NCBI GenBank assembly: GCA_964415175.1
Contig: CAYPYG010000011.1
Location: 17,280-81,279, forward strand
Length of the DNA: 64,000 bases
DNA from: UBA2231 sp964415175
GTDB taxonomy: Bacteria; Elusimicrobiota; Elusimicrobia; Elusimicrobiales; UBA9959
Direction of reading: 5' to 3'
Each line of letters opens with the position of its first letter. Position 1 is the stretch's first letter. Below, one piece after another: positions 43,039 to 50,939 of this stretch. A model generated the notes under the pieces. That model was not told the origin of the DNA. It ran no database searches and saw only the letters and a program-made list of their open reading frames with translations. Made by a program: the position numbers and the translations under genes.

Positions 43039-43414
43039 GCGCTCGGAGAGGCTCAACGAACTGTTCCTGGCGGAGGTCAACTTCGCGCTCAGGGACGTCA
43101 ACGGCCTCAACTCCAGCGGGATGATGACGATAACCGGCGTGAAGATCTCGCCGGACGGCAAGGACCTGGCGGTCTACTACTCGGTCCTGGGTTCCCCCCA
43201 GGACCGGGAGCGGACCGGGGTCATACTGCAGGGCGCCGTACGCGAGGTGCGCGAGAGCATGCGCAAGCGGCTGCGGCTGAAGTACATCCCGAACCTCATG
43301 TTCCGCTACGACTCCACGCCGGCGGAAGCGGCCAAACTGGAGAAGCTCTTCCGCAGGCTGGATTCGGAGAAGTCCCCGCAGGGTGGGGATGACGCTCCCG
43401 AGGGGCGAGGATAA
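43031..43414 (+). CDS. rbfA: ribosome-binding factor A
   Basis: Cold-shock-linked 30S maturation factor, 127 residues, with a KH-like fold: RSERLNELFLAEVNFALRD, MMTITGVKISPDGKDLAVYYSVLG and KRLRLKYIPNLMFRYDSTPAEAAKLEKLF. It overlaps infB by 8 nt and is followed by the DHH phosphoesterase gene after 5 nt. Confidence 0.95.
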   Translation: MFKRSERLNELFLAEVNFALRDVNGLNSSGMMTITGVKISPDGKDLAVYYSVLGSPQDRERTGVILQGAVREVRESMRKRLRLKYIPNLMFRYDSTPAEAAKLEKLFRRLDSEKSPQGGDDAPEGRG

Positions 43415-43419
43415 GGACG

Positions 43420-44418
43420 ATGGGGAAAAAGCCGGCGGAGCTTAACTTCGAGGAGGAGCTCAACAAGCTCGAGAAGGTCATAGAGGCGAGCCGGACCTTC
43501 TTCCTCGCGGGTCACGTCAACCCCGACGGCGACACGATCGGCTGCATGCTGGCGCTGGGCTCCGTGCTCAAGCGCCTGGGCAAGAAGGTCTACCTCTACT
43601 CCCGCGACCCGGCGCCGGACAATCTCGGCTTCCTGCGCCACGTCAAGTCCATAAAGATAGCCCGCCCGCCCAAGGGCTCCTTCGACGCGGCCATCCTGAT
43701 GGAATGCTCCACGCCCGAGCGGGGCGGCGGCGACATCAAGGACGTGCTCAAGCGCGTCGGGACCGTCGTCAATATCGACCATCACAAGACCTCGACCGCC
43801 TACGGCGACGTCAATGTCCTGGACATGCACGCCTCCTCCACGGCCGAGATCATCTACCGTCTGCTCTACGACATGAAGGTGGAACTCAACAAGACCGAGG
43901 CGACGGCGCTTTACACGGGCATAGTCACCGACACCGGCCGTTTCCATTTCCCCGCCACCAGTCCCCGGACCCTCGACGTGGCCGCGCGCCTGATGCAGAC
44001 CGGCTTCAAGTTCTCGCGCATCAACGACCTGCTCTACGCCACCAAGGCCTTCGAGTCGCTCAGGATACTCGGCCGGGCCCTGGAGAGCCTCGAACTGCTC
44101 AACGGCGGGCGTCTGGCGGTCATGACGCTGAAGCACTCCGATTTCGAGGCCTTCTGCGCCCGGGTCGAGCACAGCGAGAACGTCATCAACTACGGCACCA
44201 TGATCCCCGGGGTCAGGATGTCCATACTGTTCCGCGAGGACCCTGAGCGGGTCAACATCACTTTCCGTTCGCGCGGCCACGCCGACGTCAGCCACCTCGC
44301 CCGCCAGTTCGGCGGCGGCGGCCACCGCAACGCGGCCGGCTGCCGTATGAAGGCCACGCTGGCCGAGGCCAGGGAAAAGGTGCTGGAAGCCGCCCTGCCC
44401 ATGCTCAAGCCTTCCTGA
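43420..44418 (+). CDS. nrnA: DHH-family phosphoesterase, NrnA-like nanoRNase/pAp phosphatase
   Basis: A 332-residue DHH/DHHA1 protein that probably degrades short oligoribonucleotides and 3'-phosphoadenosine 5'-phosphate. DHH motifs: AGHVNPDGDTIGCMLALG (about residues 30-47), NIDHHKTSTAYGDVNV, and YTGIVTDTGRFHFPATSPRT; the C-terminal DHHA1 motif QFGGGGHRNAAGCRM is complete. Its place between rbfA and truB is a common arrangement. Confidence 0.93.
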   Translation: MGKKPAELNFEEELNKLEKVIEASRTFFLAGHVNPDGDTIGCMLALGSVLKRLGKKVYLYSRDPAPDNLGFLRHVKSIKIARPPKGSFDAAILMECSTPERGGGDIKDVLKRVGTVVNIDHHKTSTAYGDVNVLDMHASSTAEIIYRLLYDMKVELNKTEATALYTGIVTDTGRFHFPATSPRTLDVAARLMQTGFKFSRINDLLYATKAFESLRILGRALESLELLNGGRLAVMTLKHSDFEAFCARVEHSENVINYGTMIPGVRMSILFREDPERVNITFRSRGHADVSHLARQFGGGGHRNAAGCRMKATLAEAREKVLEAALPMLKPS

Positions 44419-44428
44419 AGCCGTCTTT

Positions 44429-45127
44429 ATGCAGCCCATTCCCTCGGGCATCTTCCTCTTCGACAAACCCGCCGGCATAACCTCGCACGACGCCGTGGGC
44501 CTGCTGCGCCGCGCGCTGGGCCACAGGCATATCGGCCATACCGGCACGCTGGACCCGATGGCGACGGGGCTGCTCGTCATGCTCGCCGGGTCCGCGACCA
44601 GACTGCAGGCCGGCCTGCAGGGCTGCTCCAAGACCTATGCGGGGCGCATCAAATTGGGCGAGACCACCGACACCTGGGACGCCGCGGGCGAAGTGCTGGC
44701 CTCCGCCGCCGCGGACGGCGTCACGATGGAGGCCGTCGCGGCCGCCGTCCCCGCCTTCACGGGCAGGATAATACAGCAGGTACCGCCTTATTCCGCCGTG
44801 AAGGTCGGCGGGCGTCCGCTTTATAAGATGGCGCGCAGGAAAGAGGAGACCCCCGTGGTGAAACGGGAAGTGGAACTGCGCTGGCTCTCCTGGGCCTGGC
44901 TCCCGCCTTTTCTGGATTTCGAGATAGAATGCGCCGGGGGCACCTATATCCGCTCCGTGGCGCACGAACTGGGCGCCGCGCTGGGCTGCGGCGGCCACCT
45001 GGCCGCGCTGCGCAGGACGCGCGTGGCCGGCTGGAGGGTGGAGGACGCCGTCACGGCCGATTTCCTGCGCTCGGTCCCGCGCGAGGCCGTCCTGGCCCGT
45101 CTGCTGCCGGCGGAGACGGCCGCGTGA
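44429..45127 (+). CDS. truB: tRNA pseudouridine(55) synthase
   Basis: Makes pseudouridine 55 in the T-loop of tRNAs. The 232-residue protein has the catalytic motif GHTGTLDPMATGLLVMLAG (Asp at about residue 38), KTYAGRIKLGETTDTWDAAGE and GTYIRSVAHELG. It is shorter than E. coli TruB (314), lacking the C-terminal PUA-like region, as in many phyla. It overlaps ribF by 4 nt. Confidence 0.95.
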   Translation: MQPIPSGIFLFDKPAGITSHDAVGLLRRALGHRHIGHTGTLDPMATGLLVMLAGSATRLQAGLQGCSKTYAGRIKLGETTDTWDAAGEVLASAAADGVTMEAVAAAVPAFTGRIIQQVPPYSAVKVGGRPLYKMARRKEETPVVKREVELRWLSWAWLPPFLDFEIECAGGTYIRSVAHELGAALGCGGHLAALRRTRVAGWRVEDAVTADFLRSVPREAVLARLLPAETAA

Positions 45128-46032
45128 AACGCTCCTGCCTGACCATCGGCGCCTTCGACGGGGTGCACCTGGGCCACGCCCGGCTCATAAGGACGGTCGT
45201 GGCCCAGGGCCGCTCGAGAGGCTGGAAGAACTCGCTCGTCTATTTCCCCCTGCCCCCCAAGTTCGTGTTCTCCGGCGTTCATGAGAACTGCCTGATAACG
45301 CTGCCTTCCGAAAGGGAGGCGGCTCTCCGGGGGCTCGGACTGGATTCCATCACCCCCGTGCCTTTCACCGACGAGATAGCCTCCATGGACGCGGAGGCTT
45401 TCTTCGCCGAGATAGTGCGCGGCCGCTTCCGCGCCGACGGCCTCTGCGTGGGCGCCGACTTCGCCTTCGGCCGCGGCCGCTCCGGCGGCGCGGCCTTCCT
45501 GCGCGCGGCCTGCCGCCGCGAGGGAGTGCTGTTCCGCTCCGTGCCCTTCGTTTCGCGCGGAGGCAGGAAGATCTCCTCCACGCTGGTCAGGGAGCTGCTC
45601 TGGGAGGGGCGCGTGACGGCGGCCGCCGCCTGCATGGGGCGCAACTACAGGGTGTCGGGCCCGGTAATACGCGGCGCGGGACTGGGCGCGAAGCTGGGGT
45701 ACCCGACGGCCAATATCGGGGCCGATCCGCTCAAGATCCTCCCCCCCGGCATCTTCGCGGCCCTCTGCCGCCTGGAAGGCCGGGAGTTCCCCTGCGTGGC
45801 TAATTCAGGGCGCCGGCCTACGGTGAACACCCTGGGCGGCAGGATGCTGCTGGAAGCGCATATACTCGATTTCTCGGGCCAGATATACGGCGAGACCGCG
45901 GAAGTGGAATTCCTGAAGAGGCTGCGCGCCGAGGAGCGTTTCCCTTCCAAAGAGGAACTGGTGCGCGCCATCGGCCGCGACATAGCGGCCGCCCGTTCCT
46001 ATTTCGGCCGCCGCCGTCGCGCCGCGGCCTGA
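45124..46032 (+). CDS. ribF: bifunctional riboflavin kinase/FMN adenylyltransferase
   Basis: Makes FMN and FAD from riboflavin. The 302-residue protein combines an N-terminal FAD synthetase nucleotidyltransferase domain (LTIGAFDGVHLGHARLIRTV; RFRADGLCVGADFAFGRGRSGG) and a C-terminal riboflavin kinase domain (GRVTAAAACMGRNYRVSGPVI; LGYPTANIG; GREFPCVANSGRRPTV). A GTG overlapping the truB stop was chosen because it sits just before the conserved N-terminus. Last gene of its operon, ending 2 nt from the convergent hydantoinase gene. Confidence 0.95.
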   Translation: MKRSCLTIGAFDGVHLGHARLIRTVVAQGRSRGWKNSLVYFPLPPKFVFSGVHENCLITLPSEREAALRGLGLDSITPVPFTDEIASMDAEAFFAEIVRGRFRADGLCVGADFAFGRGRSGGAAFLRAACRREGVLFRSVPFVSRGGRKISSTLVRELLWEGRVTAAAACMGRNYRVSGPVIRGAGLGAKLGYPTANIGADPLKILPPGIFAALCRLEGREFPCVANSGRRPTVNTLGGRMLLEAHILDFSGQIYGETAEVEFLKRLRAEERFPSKEELVRAIGRDIAAARSYFGRRRRAAA

Positions 46033-46034
46033 AC

Positions 46035-47420
46035 TCAGCCCCTGTGCCGTCCGACGTATTCGCCGCCCGGCCGGGCCGGCGCGGCGAGTTCCCCCTCCGA
46101 CATGACGACCCTGCCGCGCAGCACCGTGTGCCGCGGGAAACCGTATAACTTCATGCCCTGGTAGGGCGAATAGTCCGAAGCGTGGCCGAGGTCCCGCCAG
46201 TCGACGGTCCGGCGGTGTTCCGGCGCTATGAGGGCGAAGTCGGCGTCGGAACCCGGGCGGATGACGCCTTTGCGCGGGTAGAGCCCGGCTATCCTGGCGG
46301 GATTTTCGCATAAAAGCTCCGCCATGCGGGCCAGCGACAACTTCCCCGCTTTTACGCCCAGGGTATAGACCAGCGGCAGCAGGGTGGCCGTGCCGGGCAG
46401 TCCCATTGGCAGTTTCCGCAGGTCCCCGCCCCAGGCGTCCTTGCGGGCCCTGGTGAAAGCGCAGCTGTCGGTCGCTACGACGTCCACTGCTCCCCCGGCG
46501 GCGGCCTTCCACAGCCCGGCGGCCGACTTTTTGTCCCGCAGCGGGGGACAGCACGAATACAGGTGCCCGTCGCGCCGTTTCAGCGCGCTCTCGTCGAGCG
46601 CCATGTACTGGGGGCAGGTCTCGACGTATATCCTGGCCCCGTCCTTGCGGGCGCGCGCCGCTATCGCGGCGGTGAAAGCGTGGGAGACGTGCACCAGGTA
46701 GAGTTCCCCGCCCGTCCGGGCGGCCCAGCCGGCCGCGGCCGCGGCGGCCGACCATTCCGTGGCCGGAGGCCTGGTAAGGGCCAGGGCATGGGCCCCGGGC
46801 GCGCGCGGCGGCTTGGCCGAGAGCAGGTCTATGGCGGGGCCGTTCTCCGCGTGCAGACAGATAAGCGCTCCGGTGCGGCGGGAGGCCTCCAGGGCCTCGC
46901 GCAGTTCCCCTCCCTCCGCCATAAGGCCGCGGGAGGCGTAGGCGGAGAAGAACTTGAAGGTCGGGGCCCCGTCCTTCACCAGCCGCGCGATCTGTCCGGC
47001 CGGGTCCCTGAGGGCGCTCCATGACGGCACCACGCAATGGAAGGCGTAATCGCAGTGTATGCGTCCTTCCGCCTCGGCCAGCCGGTCGTCGAGTCCCTTG
47101 CGCAGCGGGACCCCGCGGCCCTGGCCCGTATAATCTATGACGGTAGTGACGCCGCCCAGGAGGGCCGCGGCGGAGCCTGTGGAGAAAGTATCGTCGTTCC
47201 AGCTGCGGGGGCCCAGTTTAAGGCGGTAGTGGACATGGGCGTCGATCGCGCCGGGCAGCACCAGGAGGCCCGCCGCCTCCAGGACCCGCGCGCCCTCCGG
47301 CGCTTTCAGCCGGAGGCCGATCGCGGCTATCCTGCCGCCGCGGCAGAGTATGTCGGCTCGGGCGGCCGAGCCGCCGCGCAGGACGGAACCGCCGCGTATC
47401 AGCAGCGGCGCGGGCTGCAT
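46035..47420 (-). CDS. dihydropyrimidinase/hydantoinase-type amidohydrolase
   Basis: A 461-residue cyclic amidohydrolase (dihydropyrimidinase, hydantoinase or allantoinase branch). It keeps the binuclear metal ligands: DAHVHY, the carboxylated Lys in APTFKFFSAYAS, His in ICLHAENG and VHVSHAF, and Asp in VATDSCAF. Other landmarks are LPGAIDAHVHY and the C-terminal IRPGSDADFALI. The exact ring substrate is not determined; with the hydroxylase/carbamoyltransferase cluster 8 kb away it could take part in the same ring degradation, but no operon links them. Confidence 0.9.
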   Translation of the reverse strand: MQPAPLLIRGGSVLRGGSAARADILCRGGRIAAIGLRLKAPEGARVLEAAGLLVLPGAIDAHVHYRLKLGPRSWNDDTFSTGSAAALLGGVTTVIDYTGQGRGVPLRKGLDDRLAEAEGRIHCDYAFHCVVPSWSALRDPAGQIARLVKDGAPTFKFFSAYASRGLMAEGGELREALEASRRTGALICLHAENGPAIDLLSAKPPRAPGAHALALTRPPATEWSAAAAAAGWAARTGGELYLVHVSHAFTAAIAARARKDGARIYVETCPQYMALDESALKRRDGHLYSCCPPLRDKKSAAGLWKAAAGGAVDVVATDSCAFTRARKDAWGGDLRKLPMGLPGTATLLPLVYTLGVKAGKLSLARMAELLCENPARIAGLYPRKGVIRPGSDADFALIAPEHRRTVDWRDLGHASDYSPYQGMKLYGFPRHTVLRGRVVMSEGELAAPARPGGEYVGRHRG

Positions 47421-47624
47421 TTATTCTCTCCGCGGCGGGGCCGCTAGGAAGGCCGTCGAGGCGAGCAGGGTGGCCCCGAGGAAGGTGAGACCGCAGAGCG
47501 TCAGCCAGCCCCAGATCACCGTCGGGTCGTGCTCGGCCTGTATGACGATATAAGCGAGGTAGGCCAGGAAGGCGGTGGAAACGGCCCAGAAAAATCCGAA
47601 CAGGGTCCTTGCCGCGCCTCTCAT
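47421..47624 (-). CDS. small membrane protein, unknown function
   Basis: A 67-residue protein with two hydrophobic segments (about residues 8-27 and 37-58) and basic ends, MRGAARTLFGFFW...AAPPRRE. It sits between the aspartate kinase and hydantoinase genes, touching the start of the latter. No family was recognised; the two clean transmembrane helices and tight spacing suggest it is real. Confidence 0.6.
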   Translation of the reverse strand: MRGAARTLFGFFWAVSTAFLAYLAYIVIQAEHDPTVIWGWLTLCGLTFLGATLLASTAFLAAPPRRE

Positions 47625-47655
47625 ACGATAAATTTAATAGATTTAGGTCCCGGTG

Positions 47656-48630
47656 TCAATCGCGGGAGTTCCAGGTCATGAAACCCGCGGCCGACAGTTC
47701 CGCGTGGAGCTTCCTGAGCAGGTCGGCGGCGCCGCTTCCGCCGGGGCTGAAAAGAACGGCCCCTTTTTCCCTGCGGAAGGCCGCGGCGCCGGCCCGGCGG
47801 CCGGCCTCCGCCAGCGCCGCCGGCTCCGGACCGCCGATGACGGCTGCCTCCGCGCCGGCCGGCCCCTCGTGCAGGGAAAGGAAAGCCCTGCGCCCGGGGG
47901 CGCGGGAGGAGATGAGCGTGCCTTCGCCGGGGTGGAAAGCCGAGCGCAGATGGAGCCTGACGCCCAGCGCCGCGGCGCGGCGCAGCGCGCGCAGCTGGCG
48001 CACCTCGGTGCCGAAAAGCGCCAGCGTCTCGAGTTCGCCGTAGGTCATGGCCGGGACCTTGCGCGCCCCGGGGACCAGCGAAGGGTTGGCGGAATACACC
48101 CCTTTCACGTCGGTGAGCAGTTCGCAGCATCCGGCTTTCAGGGCGTGGGCCAGCTCCACCGCGGTAAGGTCCGAGCCGCCGCGGCCCAGCGTGGTCAGGT
48201 CCCCCTTGCCGTCGGCTCCCTGGAAGCCGCATACCACCGCTACCCTGCCGGCGCGCAGTTCTTTCCTCACCCGGGCCGGGGACAGTTCTTTTATTCCCGC
48301 GGCGCCGAAAGAGGTATCCGTGAGGAAGCCGGCCTGGGCCCCGGTCAGGGAGACGGCCGGCACGCCGAGGGCGTCGAGGGCCATGGTCAGCAGCGACGCG
48401 CTGATGAGCTCGCCGCAGGAGAGGAGGGCGTCGGTCTCGCGGGCCGGCGGCCGCGGCGAGACCCGCCCGGCCAGGGCCAGCAGTTCGTCCGTGGTCTCGC
48501 CCGGCGCCGAGACCACGGCGGCCACCGCGAGGCCCTTTCTCCGGGCCGCCTTTATCCGCCCGGCCGCGAAGCGCAGCTTCCCCGAGTCGGCCAGGGAGGT
48601 CCCCCCGAACTTCATCACTATCGTTCTCAT
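47656..48630 (-). CDS. aspartate kinase (short form)
   Basis: A 324-residue amino-acid-kinase-fold protein: VMKFGGTSLADSGKLRFAA (phosphate loop), VVSAPGETTDELLALA, SCGELISASLLTMAL, GFQGADGKGDLTTLGRGGSDLTAVELAHAL and CELLTDVKGVYSANPSLVPGA. These match aspartokinases. It is much shorter than the 400-450 residue enzymes with two ACT domains; only a divergent remnant of the regulatory part follows residue 240, so lysine or threonine feedback may be absent. First gene of a minus-strand set. Confidence 0.85.
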   Translation of the reverse strand: MRTIVMKFGGTSLADSGKLRFAAGRIKAARRKGLAVAAVVSAPGETTDELLALAGRVSPRPPARETDALLSCGELISASLLTMALDALGVPAVSLTGAQAGFLTDTSFGAAGIKELSPARVRKELRAGRVAVVCGFQGADGKGDLTTLGRGGSDLTAVELAHALKAGCCELLTDVKGVYSANPSLVPGARKVPAMTYGELETLALFGTEVRQLRALRRAAALGVRLHLRSAFHPGEGTLISSRAPGRRAFLSLHEGPAGAEAAVIGGPEPAALAEAGRRAGAAAFRREKGAVLFSPGGSGAADLLRKLHAELSAAGFMTWNSRD

Positions 48631-48664
48631 GGGTTCCGTCGCGCGAGAAACGGGGCGCCGGGGT

Positions 48665-50011
48665 TCACACCATCGTGGCGGTGACGCGTATGACTTCCGA
48701 GAGCGTGGTCACGCCGGCCCTGGCCTTGGTTATGCCGTCCATCAGCAGCGTGCGCATCTTGCCCGACTGGAGGGCCGTGCGCTTGATCAGGTCCGTCGGC
48801 GCGTGGTCGAGCACCTGCTTGCGCACCTCCTCGCTCATCAGCATGAGCTCGAAGATGCCGGTGCGGCCCAGGTAGCCGGTATTGCGGCAGTGCGGGCAGC
48901 CTTTCTCCACTTTGTAGTCGGCGTCCGGGCGGAGTATGAGCTCCTTCACTATCTTCCCCTCGTGCTCGTCCATGTTCTTGACGAACTCGTTGACGACGGC
49001 CTCCGACGGCGGGGCGGCCTTCTGCGCGCACTGGGGGCAGACCTTGCGGACCAGGCGCTGGCTCATCGCGCCCAGCATGGAGGAGGCGATCAGGAACGGC
49101 GGCACGCCCATCTCGAAGAGGCGTTCGATGATGCTGGGGGCGTTTATCGTGTGGATGGTCGTGAAGAGCAGGTGGCCCGTCAGCGCCGAGCGCAGGCTTA
49201 TCTCCGCCGTCTCGTAGTCGCGTATCTCGCCGACCATGATCACGTCCGGGTCCTGGCGCAGTACCGTGCGCAGGCCCTCGGCCCAGGTGAAGCCGCTCTT
49301 GTTGTTGATCTGCGCCTGGTTGATCCCCTCGAGGCGGTACTCGACGGGGTCCTCCAGCGTGATGATGTTTATCATCGGCGTGTTGATGTTCTTGAGCATC
49401 GCGTAGAGGGAGGTCGTCTTGCCGGAGCCGGTGGAGCCGGTGATGAAGAAGATGCCGTAGGGGTTGCGGATGAGCTTCTTTATGATCGTCAGCGACTCCT
49501 GGTCCATGCCGGTCTGTTCCAGGTCCAGGCCCAGCTGCTGGCGGTCCAGTATGCGCAGCACCAGCTTCTCGCCGTTGACCGTGGGGAAGGAGGAGACGCG
49601 GACCTGTATGGGCCGTCCGGCGATTATCTTCTGGAAGCGGCCCTCCTCGGTGCGGAAGGAGGCCGGCGGCTCCGGGTCGAAGCCGGCGAGCACGCGGATG
49701 CGCTGGGTCAGCGGGATGTCGGCGTTCTTGGGGGCGCTGAGCATGTCCTGCAGTATGCCGTCCACGCGGAATCGGACGCGCAGGTTCGCCGCCTGCGTCT
49801 CGATATGCACGTCGCTGGAGCGCTCGGCCACCGCGTGCTCCAGTATCAGGTCGCTGAGCTTGATGGCCAGGTCTATGCCGGGGGCCCGCCCTTTCGATTT
49901 TACGAGGTCGTTATAGCCCTCTTCCAGGGTGCCGGAGGGCGCGGCGCCGGGCCGCTGGGCCGCCGGCTGCTGCTGTCCTTCGGAATCCTTGTTCTGTCCC
50001 CAGAATGCCAT
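48665..50011 (-). CDS. GspE/PilB-type secretion or pilus ATPase
   Basis: Hexameric assembly ATPase, 448 residues. It has Walker A in ITGSTGSGKTTSLYAML, the Asp box region, Walker B/His box in VMVGEIRDYETAEISLRSALTGHLLFTTIHT, and the tetracysteine zinc motif (VCPQCAQ...GCPHCRNTGYLGRTGIFELM). The N-terminal N1E/MshEN module of full-length PilB (about 560 residues) is missing; a Gln/Ala/Pro-rich N-terminus replaces it. A TATAAT box lies about 46 nt upstream. No other type II or type IV pilus gene is in the window, so which machine it serves is open. Confidence 0.9.
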   Translation of the reverse strand: MAFWGQNKDSEGQQQPAAQRPGAAPSGTLEEGYNDLVKSKGRAPGIDLAIKLSDLILEHAVAERSSDVHIETQAANLRVRFRVDGILQDMLSAPKNADIPLTQRIRVLAGFDPEPPASFRTEEGRFQKIIAGRPIQVRVSSFPTVNGEKLVLRILDRQQLGLDLEQTGMDQESLTIIKKLIRNPYGIFFITGSTGSGKTTSLYAMLKNINTPMINIITLEDPVEYRLEGINQAQINNKSGFTWAEGLRTVLRQDPDVIMVGEIRDYETAEISLRSALTGHLLFTTIHTINAPSIIERLFEMGVPPFLIASSMLGAMSQRLVRKVCPQCAQKAAPPSEAVVNEFVKNMDEHEGKIVKELILRPDADYKVEKGCPHCRNTGYLGRTGIFELMLMSEEVRKQVLDHAPTDLIKRTALQSGKMRTLLMDGITKARAGVTTLSEVIRVTATMV

Positions 50012-50073
50012 TGTATCCTCCGATAACCCGCCCTTATCCCCGTCCGTACTTTTTAAATTATACTAAAAGCGGT

Positions 50074-50544
50074 TCACTTGTACTCGACCGCGAGGACGGT
50101 GAATTCCTTCTCGCCGGACGGCAGGCGGACCCTGAGCTTGTCCCCCGCCTTGGAGCCGAGGAAGCCCTGCGCCAGCGGCGAGGCGACCGAGATCTTGCCC
50201 GAGGCCGGGTCTGCCTCGTCGGCGCCCGCCAGGGTGTAGCTCTTCTCCGCGCCCGACTTCTCGTCGCGCACCTTTACGGTGGCGCCTATGCGTACCTCGT
50301 CCTTGTTGACGGCGAGGTCGTCGGTGATCCTGGCCTTGCGCAGCCTGGCCTCGAGCTCGGCTATGCGCTGCAGCACCAGGGCCTGCTTCTCCTTGGCGTA
50401 GATGTAGCCGGCGTTCTCCTTGAGGTCGCCCTGCTCGCGGGTCTCGCCTATTTCCCTGGAAAGCTCGTTCTTTTCGGCGTTGAGACGAGCTATCTCCCCG
50501 CGCAGTTTCTCGTAGCCGTCTTTTGACAGGTAAACGTCGGACAT
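50074..50544 (-). CDS. greA: transcription elongation factor GreA
   Basis: Rescues backtracked RNA polymerase by stimulating transcript cleavage. The 156-residue protein starts MSDVYLSKDGYEKLRGEIARLN and has the coiled coil tip with the acidic residues in REIGETREQGDLKENAGYIYAKEKQ, and the C-terminal FKBP-like domain (ISVASPLAQGFLGSKAGDKLRVRLPSGEKEFTVLAVE). The frame continues upstream into the tRNA gene, so the ATG with GGAGAG just before it was taken as start. Confidence 0.97.
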   Translation of the reverse strand: MSDVYLSKDGYEKLRGEIARLNAEKNELSREIGETREQGDLKENAGYIYAKEKQALVLQRIAELEARLRKARITDDLAVNKDEVRIGATVKVRDEKSGAEKSYTLAGADEADPASGKISVASPLAQGFLGSKAGDKLRVRLPSGEKEFTVLAVEYK

Positions 50545-50634
50545 CTCTCCCCCCGAAAAATTCCCCGCTCTGGTCCGTGCGGCCCGGTACTGCCTGGCGC
50601 GGGCACTGGACGGCGAGCGGGGAAAATAATATCG

Positions 50635-50707
50635 TGGCACCGAGTGGAATCGAACCACTGACCTAGCGCTTATGAAACGCCCGCTCTAACCCCTGAGCTA
50701 CGGTGCC
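50635..50707 (-). tRNA. tRNA-Met (anticodon CAT), elongator type
   Basis: A 73-nt cloverleaf was read on the minus strand: acceptor GGCACCG/CGGTGCC, D-arm GCTC...GAGC, anticodon loop TTCATAA (anticodon CAT), T-arm GTGG-TTCGATT-CCAC, discriminator A. No CCA is encoded. The first base pair is G-C, so it is not the initiator (which has a mismatch there); a tRNA-Ile read by lysidine-modified CAT cannot be fully excluded. Confidence 0.92.
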
Positions 50708-50736
50708 ACTAAATCCGTAATGGCGGGCAGGTTTCA

Positions 50737-50784
50737 CCACCGGGGGCGGCTTCCCCGTACTGACGGGAAGTCGCCTTCGGGTGG
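50737..50784. repeat. long imperfect hairpin upstream of malic enzyme
   Basis: CCACCGGGGGCGGCTTCCCCGT pairs, with bulges, with ACGGGAAGTCGCC...GGGTGG around an ACTG loop, in the gap between tRNA-Met and the malic enzyme gene. There is no T-run on either side, so its role (processing, pausing or a repeat remnant) is unclear. Confidence 0.4.
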
Positions 50785-50868
50785 AACGGGGAAAGTATAG
50801 CAAAATGGCCGGTTCGCTGACAATTTCACGTTTCACGCCCCCCCCCGGCCGCCCTCCGGCCGCCGCTA

Positions 50869-50897
50869 TTGCTTACCGCGGCCCTATTTATTAGAAT
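50869..50897 (+). promoter_or_regulatory. promoter for malic enzyme
   Basis: TTGCTT (50869-50874) and TAGAAT (50892-50897) with 17-bp spacing. The start codon is 43 nt downstream with an AAAGGGG ribosome-binding site. Confidence 0.55.
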
Positions 50898-50939
50898 TCC
50901 GTGACGGGTCTCCCAAGAACAGCCTTAAAGGGGTCATAC

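Noticed and set aside
46035..47420. Assignment as dihydroorotase (pyrC)
   Set aside because: The sequence has the FKFFSAYAS lysine context, size (461 residues) and tail of the dihydropyrimidinase/hydantoinase group, and no pyrimidine-synthesis genes are adjacent.
50545..50658. N-terminal extension of GreA
   Set aside because: It would overlap the tRNA-Met gene and has no similarity; the ATG at 50544 with GGAGAG gives the normal GreA start.
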